Shown: in pieces, positions 30,601 through 46,965 of the stretch
Layout: each line of letters starts with the position of its first letter
Numbering within the stretch: the stretch's first letter is position 1
NCBI GenBank assembly: GCA_964006375.1
Contig: OZ023262.1
Span: 196,976,778-197,040,777, forward strand
Direction of reading: 5' to 3'
Length of the DNA stretch: 64,000 nt
Origin: Tillus elongatus
Taxonomy: Eukaryota; Arthropoda; Insecta; Coleoptera; Cleridae
Position numbers and translations under genes: made by a program
Notes under the pieces: generated by a model
The model's input: the letters and a program-made list of their open reading frames with translations, nothing else
Databases searched by the model: none
What the model was told of the DNA's origin: nothing

Positions 30601-30960
30601 GCCTTCCATGGAACGGAACTTACTTGACTCCTCCGTAAAGCATCTAAGGGCTTCACATTCACACAGGTAGTGCTAAGACGTTGCTTCAGTCTCATCACAT
30701 TTTTGGCAAATGGGATCTCTCGACAATAAGGTGTCTTCTAAGACTTCTAAGCCTGTTAGGACCCCGATGATACAATAAAGTCCAGTGAGTCTCCTAACAA
30801 GAAGCCAGACAGTCATGTTTCTATCTGGTCTGTTCATGAAGTCCTTTGCTTGTCTACAGCTAAGAAATGAGCCCCAGTATTTCTCCATGGCTTCTTCAGT
30901 TCATCTATCTTGGGCATCTGAGACCACCTAGTGCATATAGTTAAGTTATAGGTATTTAAA
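30601..30960 (-). pseudogene. C-terminal fragment of an RNase H-type LINE
   Basis: 30673-30888 reads WGSFLSCRQAKDFMNRPDRN, LVRRLTGLYCIIGVLTGL and ICQKCDETEATS, the C-terminal tail with CxxC zinc motif of I/Outcast-like elements. Confidence 0.65.
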
Positions 30961-31019
30961 TTCTAATAACTTTCTGTTCACCCAGAAACATTAATATTGG
31001 TACATAATAAATTCTCTTA

Positions 31020-31230
31020 CAGAGGCAAGAGTTTACCAAGTTTTATCAAATAAACTTCAATATATTCGGAGATATAAATTTTGTTTTTGAAAAAACTTCA
31101 AATTTGTGTAAAAAAACTGATCGGATCAGGTTGGTTAACAACAGCATCCAAGATATTTACAAAAAAAGTAACACATGCTAAGTTTAATTAAAATCAGTCA
31201 GTTATTTTTATTGCTCAGACACCTACATTA
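31020..31230. repeat. Old AT-core-related fragment
   Basis: Contains the order GGAGATATAAATTTTGT, CTGATCGGATCAGGTTGGTTAAC, AAAATCAGTCAGTTATTTTT that parallels the arm and GAGTTATC end of AT-core copies, much diverged and without the AT run. Confidence 0.4.
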
Positions 31231-31625
31231 TGCAAATTCTTTAGGCCTAGTGCACTAGTTACGGCTACCAGGGCATCGACAATTTTTATTTTAGCTAATT
31301 GTCTGAACATTTACAGCCAAATACGGGTTATTGGTCTCTTGATGCAAGAACAATCCACATAATACCATCCTCAAATTTCCTCAAATTGTAATTAGGTTGA
31401 GTTGAGGGTTTCACTTCATTGAATATGGTACAAGTATCATCATTTTTATGGTCTCCAAGCAAGAGGCTAACTGATATCCAGTAATAATTCTGTGTACACT
31501 TGTTTTTATATTTTTCATGACCACATAAAAAATTACTATTTCACATTAGGTACGAAAACTGGTCTAGCCTGTCCAGTATCTTTGGCTCTTTTAGTGAATT
31601 TTCAGAAGAAAAAATGTTTCCCTTA
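31231..31625. other. No gene recognised
   Basis: AT-rich intron DNA. A TTTTAGTGAATTTTC motif (AT-core end) occurs alone at 31590-31604. Confidence 0.3.
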
Positions 31626-31628
31626 AAA

Positions 31629-32088
31629 CAGGGTTTCCATTCGTCTGGAAAACCGGGAAAAGTCAGGGAATTTGTAGAAGAAAAAATTTTGCCAGCGAAA
31701 AATTGGGAAAAATTGTGAAAATTGACTAATTGACTTAGGGATTTTTTGTCTGTTATGGAAATTTTATTTGTTTCCTTTATATGATAAATAATTGAAACAA
31801 TGTGTTTGCTTTTTGTTTAATTTTGAACCATTTTCTCAATTTGATTTTTTTCCCACAAAACCACAATAAATGTTTTTTAAAATTATGCCTTCATTGGTCG
31901 CTTTGTATTTGAAATGGGGAAGTGTGTTTTCTGCCATGATGCTGAAACCTACTGTATTCTGTAGTAGTGTGTTACACATGTTGGGGGTAAATTGTAGAAG
32001 ATCAAAGTCAGAGAAATGAATTTTGGCATGTCAGGAAAATCAAGGAAAAGTCAGGGACATTGATATGCTTTTTTTAGTGGGAACCTTG
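31629..32088. mobile_element. Candidate MITE with GGGAAAAGTCAGGG motifs
   Basis: Begins CAGGGTTTCC and ends GGAACCTTG, inverted with mismatches. GGGAAAAGTCAGGGA recurs near both ends. The last 90 bp are repeated at 44490-44575. Target duplication not clear. Confidence 0.5.
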
Positions 32089-32400
32089 TAAAAATATGTT
32101 TGAATATGCTATATTTTTGAAAGTATTATAATAACTGGAATGACACTGTATGTAGTAATTGGGTTCACAATATTTAGAGTTTTTTTCCAAATAAAAAATG
32201 TGAGATACGGACTGAAACGACTTAAGTGGTTAAAGTCCAATGCTTGACAAAGAGACAAAAGTAGTTAGCTGCCATGTGTAGATTGATACATACTACAGGC
32301 ATAAATCATAATTTAACGATAATCGAGCAATATAAATAACATGTGTAAAACATGCTACCCAAACTAGCGATCGAGAAATCTGCCACTAAAATCTCGAGAA
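32089..32400. repeat. Inverted relative of 3690-3990
   Basis: Similarity to the other block covers GTGGTTAAAGTCCAATGC and the CAGGCATAAATCATAATTT / CAGGTATAAACCATAC region on opposite strands. Nature unknown. Confidence 0.5.
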
Positions 32401-32899
32401 CTGATTAAATCGTTCCAGTTGATTGGAACGGGGCCGAAACATTGGTAATGAATGAGTTTGTGGTCGTTCCAAACGACGTTTGAATGTCCTACAGTGTGAC
32501 ACACTTAAGATGAAGACACGCTTGTATTTTCTTTATTTTTAGAGATAGCTATTTAATTTTTGTGCAGAGGTAAAGCGTCATTAGGCTGTCTGAATAGCCT
32601 AGCCTCTTCAAATGTCAACCCAGCCTACTATGATTTCAGGAATAGGGCCGGTTCTCTATATTTTGCGATGCGTTAGAGATATCAAAGAAAGTTAGTTTAA
32701 AAAGTTATTCAGAATTCATTTTTAACTGCAGATACCGAGTTTCAAGTTAAAATTCGAATTTTTATTTCTTTGTAAATTTTTAGACAGAGCCCAAATTTTC
32801 CAACAGATTTTAACAGGTAGATTGCCATGGAAACAAATTAGCACCTTGCAACATATTGCGATAAATGTCAAATTGACATTAACTGTGAGTCTGCCAGCA

Positions 32900-33921
32900 A
32901 AATGCCTAATGAAAGTCTCGAAATCGCAGAGAAGTTGCTGCTAAATTCAATCGGAGACATCCACAGAGAAATCCAATTAGGCGCGGAACTGCAGCAGCTC
33001 TGAATGCACGATTTTCTCAAACAAGAAGTGTGGTGAACAATGTTTAGGCTCTTAGAAATCAAAGAAGTAGTGATGATAGCATAATCTTGGCTTCAACTCA
33101 AGCCAATCCCCAGATGAGTCTACGTCAAAGGGCTATTGCATTGGATGCAAGTGGAGAAAAAATCAGAAGATGCCTTGCACGTCATAAAATAAAGCCTTTC
33201 AAGCCAAAGTTTCTGCACTCGTTGAGAGAAGGTGATGAGTTGAAACGATTAGATTATTGCCTTTGGGCCCAAGGTAACTTTCTGAATGATAGAAAATTTT
33301 TCAGTCAAATTTTATTTACGGACGATGCAACATTCACTACCAATGGAATAGTATCTGTCCAAAATTCCAGATATTGGTCTGCTGAAAACTTTCACTGGGT
33401 TATCAATTGTAAAACCCAGTATTCACAAAAAGTTAATACGTGATGTGGAATTTCAGGGGATAGAATAATTGGTCCCTTTTTTTTTGACAACACCTTGAAC
33501 GCAGATCGATTGCTTTATTTTTTTATAATGAATTATGGGACTGTATCGAAGGTGTGCCTATCAACGTGCGACAAGATATGTATTTTCATTTAGCCGGTGC
33601 ATACATTCACAACTCTCAGTTAGTCAGAAATTGGCTAAATCTACATTTTCCATCACGATGGATTGACAGGAATAGTCCTTTTGAACAGTGGCCTCCTGGG
33701 TCGCCTGACATTATACCACTAGACTTCTATTTCTAGAGTTCTGTTAAGAATAATGTGTACAAAGAAAGCCCCCAAAGTCGCGAGGAATTTTGCGAGAAAA
33801 TAAGGCAGGCTTGCTGTGAAATAAATATAGCAGAACTAAGAAAAGTTGTCAGGAATATTCATAAACGGATCGAAAAATGCACCAGGCTTGAAGGTGGGCT
33901 ACATGAAGCAGACTACATTTA
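32900..33921 (+). pseudogene. DD41D-like transposase, inactivated
   Basis: 33087-33443 contains LRQRAIALDASGEKIRRCLA (second helix-turn-helix region), LDYCLWAQGNFLNDRKFF and ILFTDDATF (first catalytic Asp). A stop at about 33440 interrupts the transposase. 33554-33736 has MYFHLAGAYIHNSQLVRNWL and PGSPDIIPLDFYF (third Asp). The second catalytic Asp position (QDGAPPH in the sister element at 52339) reads LAGAYIH, so Asp is replaced by Ala; residues between that site and the last Asp number 42. The tail to 33921 gives a helix-rich C-terminus (RKVVRNIHKRIEKC). The N-terminal HTH is decayed. Confidence 0.8.
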
Positions 33922-34090
33922 ATAATTTTATATTCAATTTAATTGTACTTTTCTTAGAGTTTATGTTTAAGTTGAGTTGAGTAAATCAAGTACCATTGTT
34001 TTCTTTTGATATTGATGATGTTTGTTGTTTCCATGGCAACCTACCTGTTAAAATTGATGAAAAATTTGTACTCTGTCTAAAAATTTACAA

Positions 34091-35492
<1,402 letters not shown>

Positions 35493-35768
35493 AAAAAGTA
35501 AAAATTCTAATTTTGACTTGAAACTCTGTGTCTACAGTTAAAATTGAATTCTGAATAACTTTTTTTGATATCTCTAACGCATCGCGAAATATGGAGAACC
35601 GGACCTATTCCTGAAATCATAGTAGGCTGGGTTGACAGCTCACATTTGAAGTGGGTAGGCTACTTAAACACCTTAATCACGTTTTACATCTATACAAAAA
35701 ATGAAATCGCTATCTCTAAAAATAAAGAAAATACAGGCGTGTCTTCATCTGAAGTGTGTCACACTGTA

Positions 35769-36460
35769 TGACACAAAATTTAACATTTGTGAAGTGATTT
35801 TTAAATGGGGGCTTCAATAAAAAAATTTAAAATACACTATATTTGTAGCTTGAACAATAGACAATATACATGGCTTTTCCATTACATGAATTTAACATTT
35901 GCCTAATAGTTTTTAATCATAGAACATTATTACATGCATGAGAATACCCAAAAACATATATAGTGGACAGAAAAAGACTTATAAAATGAAAAAATTCGAA
36001 TGATTGTTATGTGACCGCAAACGTTCTGCTATTTGTCGTGAGGTAGTTTGTGATAGTGTATAAATATAGTGTTTACATTTGCCTTATGGTATGATAAGTA
36101 TGGTTGCTTGTTTCTCACCAGAGTGGTGAATTTTATTCGTTCATTGTGTTTCTTCTAGTTGACTAGTGTAAAGTATGCATAATAAAATGGGAGACAGTGG
36201 TTTTCAACAGGCGCAATCAGATAATTTGTCAAGAATTGACTCATTTATGATGACATCATTCTTTTTGATAGAACAATGTTGTCTGAACTAATTGCAGATA
36301 ATTAATGGAAGCAAACCCAATAATTTGTTAATAACCATGATTTTTGCCAGTTAGTACCATGAGTAATATGTAAAGTTAATACTTAATATGTACAGCTAAA
36401 CATATCTTGACCACATGGAAATTACAACCTAACTTAATAATGTACGATAAGAATTTTAAC
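35769..36460. other. No gene recognised
   Basis: AT-rich intron DNA between two transposons. Confidence 0.3.
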
Positions 36461-36922
36461 CTTAGAGGGAAGTCGCCGAATATGGGATACCATTTACAAT
36501 TTTCAATGTATCTGATACAAAAATATTTACAGCAGCTTGCAATTTTTTGCATAACTAGCTCAAGGTGTTACACTCAACATGCCAATCATATAGTTACGAG
36601 ATACGTTTAGTTTTGGAAGAAAATAATAAATAAACATGTCAAAAACCATATTAGGCAACCTAGTCTCCTAATATGGGGTACATATATGTATTAATATGGG
36701 TCTCAAATAAAAAATCACAAAATTGCAGAATGAAGCTAAAAGTTAGCTAAAAAAAGAAAATTAAACACTTTTTCATTGAAAAAATTAGAATACAGCGATA
36801 TTTTCGAAAACATCCATTGAAAAGACCTGAACGTTATCTGCAAAAGTCACATCTATAAAAACTTGATTTTTTGTCTATTCCTGCACATTCAAGATGAGCC
36901 CATTTGAAGCAAGTGTAACACC

Positions 36923-38768
36923 TTACTCATTCTTCACTGGCCCTATCTTCAGAATATAAAGTTTCACAAAACAAACATGCCCTTTCCTCTTCTGAAAATT
37001 GCGATTCGCCACCGGAGTCGCACTGTAAATCCACATCTGACTCTGAGGACGATGAATCAGCTTTCTTGGCTTTATTTCGTTTTTGTTGACCTTTTTTGAG
37101 ACCTTACTGTCCACCTTCTTTGTAGCTTTCTTCTCGTTCATCTTTTGTCTCCCTCCAGCTGTTCTTCAAGCGGGCTTTTGATCCGTAACTATTTTCCTTT
37201 TGAGACCAGAGGTCGATCGCGTATTTTTCTTTTTCATCTGCTTTGCCTCTAATTCTTCTTTATATGGAGTACTCGTTATGATTACAGCTTTTCCAGTTCT
37301 TGTTGTTTTCTTCTTGGCTATATCTAACCCCAATTCTGGTAACTTCATTATATCTAACGACTTAACCAATACCATGTTAGAATTTTTGCATTTGGGAGGC
37401 GTTGATTGGTCCTGAACCATCCGGTTTATCATGTCTTCTCGATCAATATAATTTTTTTGACTCCTGTAAATAGTTTTTCCATATAAACACCCCATCTTCC
37501 ACTTCCAGGGCTTGTTCACTTGTTTCAGCTGACAGAACATTCACACTCTCTTGTCTGATTATATTGTTATCTCCTTCTTTTTATTGATTAGCTGCCAAAA
37601 AATCAGCTTTTACAAAAACGTGTCTGTTTGGCGGATATATGCCGGTTTTTCTAAAACCGTTGATTGTACATTCAGCAGTTGCTGCTTTCATATAAGCTCT
37701 ACCAAACAACTCGCCTACTTGATATGCATTTACGACACGTCCTGGATGTTTCCCCAACCACATGCTTATTTTTTGAGCATAGTAAGTCTTGAATGGGGAC
37801 ATGAAAGACACATCCAAAGGTTGCATTTTGTGGGTAAAAAAATGTGGTGGTAGACAAATGATGGTAACTTAATTTTCCTTTGCGATATTAATTACTTCTA
37901 AGTTCCAAGTATGCGAGTAGTGTTCATCTAGGACCAAGATCACGGGATCATCTACTGTAGGTTTTGTGTGGCTGATGAAATGCCGCAGCCAGCCTGCAAA
38001 TATTTCGTGTTGAATCCACCCAGATATGTGACATACATAAGTTGATCCAGGAGGCATCCCGCTCGTCAGTTCCTGCTTCATGTTTTTGCGAGGAAATATT
38101 GCCATTGGTGGAATATACTGTCCCGTGGCACTAAAGCAGAGGATAACAGTCAACAGAGAGCCCCTTTCTGCTGAGGTTAAGGTAGCCACTTTTTTTTTCT
38201 GGATACCACACGGAGATGTTTGTGTTAAACTATTGTGATACCGCTCTCATCACAATTGAAAATCCGGTTTGGATTGAATTTCCGGCTCATACAAATCGAA
38301 AAAGACATTAACATTTTCTTCATTGAAGGACTTGACTCGTCCGTAGGAAATGCCCCGTGGTTTACGGAGTGATAATTCTGAATTACGTTTAAAAAAGTTC
38401 GTTAGCCATTTTGAACCGGCACATTGTTGTAATGAATTGAATGGATTTGTGATGTTGTTTACTTCGCATAGACTAAAATCCAGTCGGCAAACATCCTTTC
38501 TAGTTATACCACAATACCTTTTCTCCATTTCCAAACAATGTTTAACTAAGAGAATCTCAATTTTCTTGCTTAACACGGGCTTCCTTCCCAAACTTGTGGA
38601 TATATCTTCCGCGTTTTCTTCCTTTTTTACGTATCTTTCCAATGTAGTTTGGGGCACGTTATACGTTATGGCACCCTTCGTGTACCCCATTTCTTTGTTT
38701 CTGCATGCTTGAACCGCTTTAACCATGTTTGCAGGGTTGCACTGTTTGAGTTTGGGCGGCATCTGCAA
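36923..38768 (-). pseudogene. pogo transposase (HTH-psq, CENP-B-like, DDE) with few lesions
   Basis: ATG at 38766-38768 or the Met two codons on (MPPKLKQ, typical pogo start). HTH-psq domain: NMVKAVQACRNKEMGYTKGA and VPQTTLERYVK. A CENP-B-like DNA-binding segment follows (NSLQQCAGSKWLTNFFKRN). A frame break near 38240 hides the first catalytic Asp. 37869-38189 carries TLTSAERGSLLTVILCFSAT and ILVLDEHYSH (second Asp). After a single TAA near 37872, ICLPPHFFTHKMQPLDVSF gives the third Asp. The C-terminal tail (37540-36923) is Lys-rich (LDIAKKKTTRTGKAVIITST) and has two more breaks. About four lesions in all, so the copy is dead but not old. Confidence 0.82.
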
Positions 38769-38786
38769 ATATTAAAATTGTAGTCA

Positions 38787-38808
38787 GAATATGGGGTACC
38801 CCATATTC
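38787..38808. promoter_or_regulatory. 22-bp perfect palindrome upstream of pogo transposase
   Basis: GAATATGGGG followed by TA and CCCCATATTC, starting 19 bp before the transposase ATG. Two head-to-head copies of the motif seen at the transposon ends, so possibly a site where transposase binds its own promoter. Confidence 0.5.
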
Positions 38809-38963
38809 AGCGGGGTTAGGTATTCCATATTGAGCAATATTCAAACAAAAGGTCTGTGTGAAATTTGATGAAAAAGAAAAATGTTTTTCGGTTGATTCCA
38901 ACATCTCGAAAAAACACACTTTGAAGAAGCTACACAATAAAAGTTGTGTAAACTACTTACCTG

Positions 38964-39323
38964 TGTGTTGTGTGTTTTTGTTTCTTTAACGTCGGCCCAT
39001 TTCCGCGACTATGGCCAATCACCGACGCCAGGGAGCAGTTTCACCTCACTATCTTGGAAATTTTGCCGAACGCCTGCCTTTCTGTAAGGAGGGTAGGGAT
39101 CTTTAACGTGCCCAACATCGCATGGACACGGGACCGACGGCTTTACGCCCCCTCCGAAGGGCAGAACGTGCAGACATTCAACTTACTCAAATACAATACC
39201 AGAACCTCGGTTGATGTTAATTTACAGTTTGTACTGAAAAAGTGAAAGGAGTACCCTGGGATCGAACCCAGTACCCTTCGGTTCAGAGGCACACGTTCTT
39301 ACCCCTGAACCACCGAGGTTCTT
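38964..39323 (-). mobile_element. Intact tRNA-derived SINE with 13-bp target duplication
   Basis: Flanked by perfect AACTACTTACCTG at 38951-38963 and 39324-39336. On minus strand the head reads CCTCGGTGGTTCAGGGGTAA (A-box-like TGGTTCAGGGG) and GGTTCGATCCC (B box), then a 3' body ending in an AC-rich tail near 38964. It is inserted in the pogo element. Related copies are at 13085 and 26165. Confidence 0.88.
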
Positions 39324-39609
39324 AACTACTTACCTGAATCACTATTTTAAGCACTGATTTGCAAGACCACTAAAAAACTTTGAGGAAGTTTGAAATAAGT
39401 TATACGTTATAACTACCAAATCAAGCCACCTACAAGTTACTGATCTGCACAGACTGGCACACCTTTATACATAGTGTTTCACAGTTATACTACTAGATGT
39501 TGCTCATATGCTTGTGGAGAAAATCGAGTGCCCCATATTGGGCACATACCCCATATTCGGCGACTTTCCTCTGTATCACTAATATTAATTGTCAAAATGA
39601 GAAGGTAAT

Positions 39610-42590
<2,981 letters not shown>

Positions 42591-43060
42591 GTCACAATTT
42601 AAATGCAGATTATTCTCCATTGATATTTTTCTCAATAGCTCCAACTCACTGTTAACAGACCAGCAGCATGGGAGGAATCCCGAGGATCCAACTCATAAAG
42701 TACTTGTGTATCGTCGGCATATGCTCGAACCTTACCAATATTGATTGATTTGAGTATAGTGGAAGTGTAAATAATAGAAAGAAGCAACTCTAAAATTGAA
42801 CCCTGAGACACACCTGACCCAACATCTAAAAAATTTTACATTTTATGATAACGTATGGCTTGTTGTCTCTTGAACAGGTACGACTTTAAAAGCGTGTAAG
42901 TCTCCCTCAAAACCATAATATTTCAAGTTAACACAAAGTAAGTCATGGTTTGTTGTATCGAAAGTTTTTAATTTGTGAAAGAGCACAAGTACACCCATCA
43001 AACCCCTATCCACAGCAGCAATAATATCTAGAACATAAGCGAGGACATAATCAATTGCGA
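42591..43060 (-). pseudogene. LINE reverse transcriptase fragment
   Basis: Minus strand: VLFHKLKTFDTTNHDLL (F-D-x-x-x-H motif), CVNLKYYGFEG, then GVSQGSILE-like and VRAYADDTQVLYELD blocks. CR1/Jockey-like RT core with stops and frame breaks; no endonuclease or tail. Confidence 0.7.
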
Positions 43061-43295
43061 TTTATCTCTAGAGATGGTTCATTTTAAGACCCATTCATTT
43101 TTATCAGTTAAATATTTTACACTTTGTTTTGATGCCCTATATGTTTACTGTCGTATAACAGAATTTTTCTGGCCAAGAAACATCCCTATTGTATTAAGTT
43201 TTAGTTATGTTTAGGTTGTAGATAGATAATTGATATGTCATGCATTATATATTGTTAGGTAGTGGCACATACCTAATTTTATTCATTTATTTCAG

Positions 43296-43459
43296 ATGAT
43301 AAAGGGAGAATTCTATGTCTTGGAATATGCAGGTTATGATAACACATATAATGAAATAGTCGACATCAATCGTATTAGACAAAGAAATAACAATCCTGCA
43401 ATAGATAGAACTATGTTTCATAAATTTGAAATCGAAGTTCCGGAAGATGTTCGAGAATA
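43296..43459 (+). CDS. Fmr1: Fmr1 exon 4
   Basis: Acceptor TTATTTCAG|ATG, donor GAATA|GTGAGT, 164 nt, phase 0 to 2. MIKGEFYVLEYAG completes Tudor 2, the site that binds methyl-lysine and KH-partner proteins in the family; KFEIEVPEDVREY leads into KH0. The donor must fall inside the TAG triplet (TA|G), which removes the apparent stop. Confidence 0.93.
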
Positions 43460-43517
43460 GTGAGTAACTAATGTTGCAGAATCTTCATGTATACTAAATT
43501 GTCTTTAACTGTTTCAG

Positions 43518-43754
43518 TGCAAAAATAGAATCTGCTCATAAAGAATTTCAGAAGGCAATCGGTGCCGGTTTGATTAGGTATCTTCCGGAAAAGGGTGTAC
43601 TTTTAGTTATTTCACGGTGCGAAACCAGCTTCAAGAGAGCATGCTTACTTCAAGACATGCACTTCCGGAGCTTATCTCAAAAAGTGCTCTTATTGAAACG
43701 TACCGAGGAGGCTGCTCGTCAACTTGAAACCACCAAACTTGCAACAGCTGGAGG
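43518..43754 (+). CDS. Fmr1: Fmr1 exon 5
   Basis: Acceptor CTGTTTCAG|TGC after a 58-bp intron, donor GGAGG|GTAAGT, 237 nt, phase 2 to 2. KIESAHKEFQKAIGAG, RACLLQDMHFRSLSQKV and LLKRTEEAARQLETTKL are the KH0 region and the linker to KH1, nearly the same wording as fly dFMR1 around MHFR-LSQKV. Confidence 0.94.
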
Positions 43755-44485
43755 GTAAGTTTTTGTTTGCTTTATTCTATACGAATATACATAAATTTAT
43801 AAGTAGTTGTGTTAAGACATTGTATTTTTCATAGACTACTACCATGAGATCATTTAAAAAAATGAATTGGAGTCAGCAGTTGGGGAGAAAAAAAGTTAGT
43901 AACAATGCTTTTACATAACCTTTAATTTAGGTACTGACAACACAATGTTCTGGTTTCTATTGGCCTTAGCTGCATACTCGCCATATAGTGGTGGTTTTAT
44001 TATTTGGGCTACACCTATTAAGTGTGCTTGGAACATTCGCTATGCCCCAAATATTAGTTTCATTAACTGAACCATGTTAGAATAGAGGTATTATGAAAGA
44101 ATAAGGGTATTAATGCAACAGGAAAACAATCTAATTCTCATCTCGCCAGTGCGCTAGTGGGACATTACACATCTGAAGACACCTCTCGTTCAGAGAAACA
44201 TATTATTAGGATAAATTGGGATACATGTAACATGTAGTAATATATAGTAACAAGTGTATTTTTTTTTGGTCAAATTTTTTTCTGTTTTTCAAGAAATTGT
44301 CTTAATGTTTGAATTACTTTTATGGAATCTGAGAATATCACTTGATCCAAATGTAGCAGTGTGTCTATTTTAATATTAATTAATTTATTATATGTTACTA
44401 GAGAGACCTGAATGTCTCGCTTCCGAAAAATATATGTTCTACACTTCCCACCTCTCCACAATTGTATAAATTATTCTCTTTGACA
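43755..44485. other. Fmr1 intron 5, start; no element recognised
   Basis: AT-rich sequence without clear repeats or coding frames. Confidence 0.3.
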
Positions 44486-44489
44486 TTTA

Positions 44490-44577
44490 TTCCATATAGA
44501 TGTCAGGGAAATAGGTTTTGACATGTCAGGGAAAAGTCAGGGTAATTGATATGCTGTTTTTAGTGGGAACCCTGTGC
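44490..44577. mobile_element. Terminal fragment of the GTCAGGG MITE
   Basis: TGACATGTCAGGGAAAAGTCAGGG through AGTGGGAACCCTG repeats the right end of 31629-32088. Confidence 0.55.
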
Positions 44578-44639
44578 AGTCAGTGTTCTGACAGACATAC
44601 AATCTTATAATCCTTATCACCTATAAAAGACAACAATTG

Positions 44640-46142
44640 GTCAATTTTATTGGGCAGACATTGGATATTAATATGGAAAACTTAAAAATCATCCTTTACC
44701 AAAATGTTTGTCATCCACTACACTTTTTGGATTCTGTACGTTATTATGCATCACTGAAAACCACCCAAACTATCCTCATTTTGTTTAAGATTAGAGTGCT
44801 GATTTGACGCTTTTTGCATGAAAGGACCCTTTTTCATCACTGAACGAAATGTTGCGTTGTTCCTGGATTTTTCAGTAATCTTGTGAAGCCTTTGGAACCA
44901 CAACTGCTTCTGTGTTGTCACAAACCTCATGAGAATCTTCCCGAAACATTAACGAAATTTGTTTTTTGTTCCCCCAGCTTATTTATTCTTTTTTGAAGGC
45001 ATTTGTGTTCAGTGCCAACCATATGTTGATTCTCAATGGGTTCTGTTACCAAGTCTTTTGTTGGCCTTATAAATATAAGGTTTTTCATTTGGTACTTATT
45101 TTGCAACAATTTCAATTGGAATACTTCTAATCTAATGCTCATCCTTAGTCCAGATGGTCGATTAATTGCAACATATGTAGTAAGTAGAAGATTCCATACA
45201 GTTATTGACTCTAAATATTAACTCTTGTAATTTTCTGTTAAACTTCTGTATTTTCTCAATCTATCACTTATTGTCACTTATAACTGCAATAGAAGCAATC
45301 ATGACATTTGTGTGCAGGCATTGTTTTATTTTTTTGAGAATGTTTCCTTCCAAAAGAGGGATACTTTCCATTTATGTAATCATTATAAGTACATAATCTT
45401 GATGTGTAAAATTCTTAGTTAAGTCACCAATATTTTCCAACACATTCTCCAGACGTGTTGGTGGACCTGGTTTTATGTTTGTCTCTAGTTTATTCACCTC
45501 TCGACAATGCTCATCACATAAAATTAATACTCTTCATATTTTGTAATTGAGCCTTTCATTGCACTGTCTTGGGGTCTCGGGATGTACAGCACTTGCTTAC
45601 AGAACTGTTCCATTTCTAATTCCTCCTCAAAATGTGCAATCTTTTCTTTCAACAGTTTGTTGAGCTTTTCCAAGTCATTGATTTGTACACCATTAATTGC
45701 CCGTTTGCCATGTTGATTTCTTCCAGTTTTATTTTGTTTCCCTGAAAATCAGTCTTCCACTTGAAGCAGTCTTTACATTCAGCTTCATTTACCAAATCAC
45801 TCTAATTTTTTTTCATTCTAGATATTTTATCTTTCAAGTCTTATATTATTGCTTCTTTTTGACAATCTATTTGGCTGTTCTAATTTTGTTCAATATCAGA
45901 CGCATCCAATTCAATGAGATTTGTTCTTTTCTTCAGTGTCGTAATATAGGAACCTTTTTGTTCACACTCCCTGACCAATTCTTCAACCATAATTTTCTGC
46001 TGTTGCACTTCATCCTCACTATATATTTCTTGCCACATTTTTCAGAACAAATAATTCTATGCCTCTCAACAATCTCCAATCTGACATTTCTCTCAGAACA
46101 GCTTTTATGAAAAATTTCCTGACAAATAATGCAGAAATAATT
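44640..46142 (-). pseudogene. LINE ORF1 relic (PHD finger, coiled coil), part 1
   Basis: Minus strand from 46142: YFCIICQEIFHKSCSERN and RHRIICSEKCGKKY form a Cys/His finger. Long polar helix-prone stretches follow in shifting frames, and 44927-45142 has KYQMKNLIFIRPTKDLV. Many stops. The LTR element at 46143 splits it: joining 46142 to 49515 restores the frame KKRQKIYFCIICQ. Confidence 0.55.
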
Positions 46143-46699
46143 TGTTAAGGGAGCGGAGGATAATTAGGAAACAACTTTTAGAACTAGGATAATTTTAACA
46201 TAGTAAGATGTAATAAATTTTAATAGATAAAATAAAATTCAACAATTCTTACAACTAATTTAACTAAATGAATTTAAAACCGACAAAATCTTTACATAAT
46301 GAAATCTTAATTAAAAGTCTCTGATATTATTCTCTACATTTTCAAATCAAAAGTCTCTTGATATTATTCTCTATATTTTCAAAGCAAAAGTCTCGCTAAT
46401 GTTTATCAACAACATTACTTATAACCTTGCTTGGTCTACATAAATCAGAAATTACAAACCTCATAAGTCAGCATTCCTTATACTGTACTCTGCAATTCCA
46501 AGTTGCTTATTATTTATCTAAACATGTAATGTAATATTTCATTGCCAATAATTATGATACTTATGTGACCTACTTAATATATATGAATTATTTTAATTTA
46601 TGGTAGCGAATTTTCGTAGAAATATAATATAAAAATAATACTAAAATATATTTTCACGATTAGGAATGCCTTCTTGGATAGTTTTCTGTTCTATGAACA
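46143..46699 (-). repeat. 3' LTR (minus orientation)
   Basis: 557 bp, near-identical to 48952-49510; one block CTCTGATATTATTCTCTA is tandemly present in both. Confidence 0.85.
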
Positions 46700-46785
46700 T
46701 ACTGTCGAGTCGAAAGGAATGACGTCTCTCTGGATAGCTCTGACCTGCATGTTTAATTTACCTTGACCTAGGTTTGGCACTAACT

Positions 46786-46965
46786 ATAATAATTGAAAGA
46801 ATATTAATATGTATACTACCCTAGGATGATAATTGAAATAATATTAATATGTAGACAACCCTAGGCATGCTAATTGAAATAATAATAATTAAAATAATAT
46901 TAATATGTATACAACCCTAGGTATGACAATCGGAATAATAATAATTAAAATAATGTAATAATATA
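46786..46965. repeat. Minisatellite of ATTAATATGTA..CAACCCTAGG units
   Basis: Three to four imperfect units of about 50 bp next to the 3' LTR. Confidence 0.7.

Larger units (their letters stand above)
36463..39573 (-). mobile_element. pogo-type DNA transposon with SINE insertion
   Basis: Both ends share AAGTCGCCGAATATGGG in inverted orientation (36470-36486 and 39552-39568). TA lies outside the right end; the left end has one changed base. The AATATGGG/CCCCATATT motif recurs at 36669, 36692, 38787-38808 and 39533, likely transposase contact sites. Coding region 36923-38768 on minus; SINE at 38964-39323. Confidence 0.82.

Noticed and set aside
39245..39323. tRNA gene by A and B boxes
   Set aside because: It is the head of a SINE flanked by a 13-bp target duplication; no folded acceptor stem was found.
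45697..46110. 137-codon hydrophobic plus-strand frame as a membrane protein
   Set aside because: Antisense of the Lys/Glu-rich LINE ORF1 relic on minus; such antisense frames come out Phe/Leu-rich.
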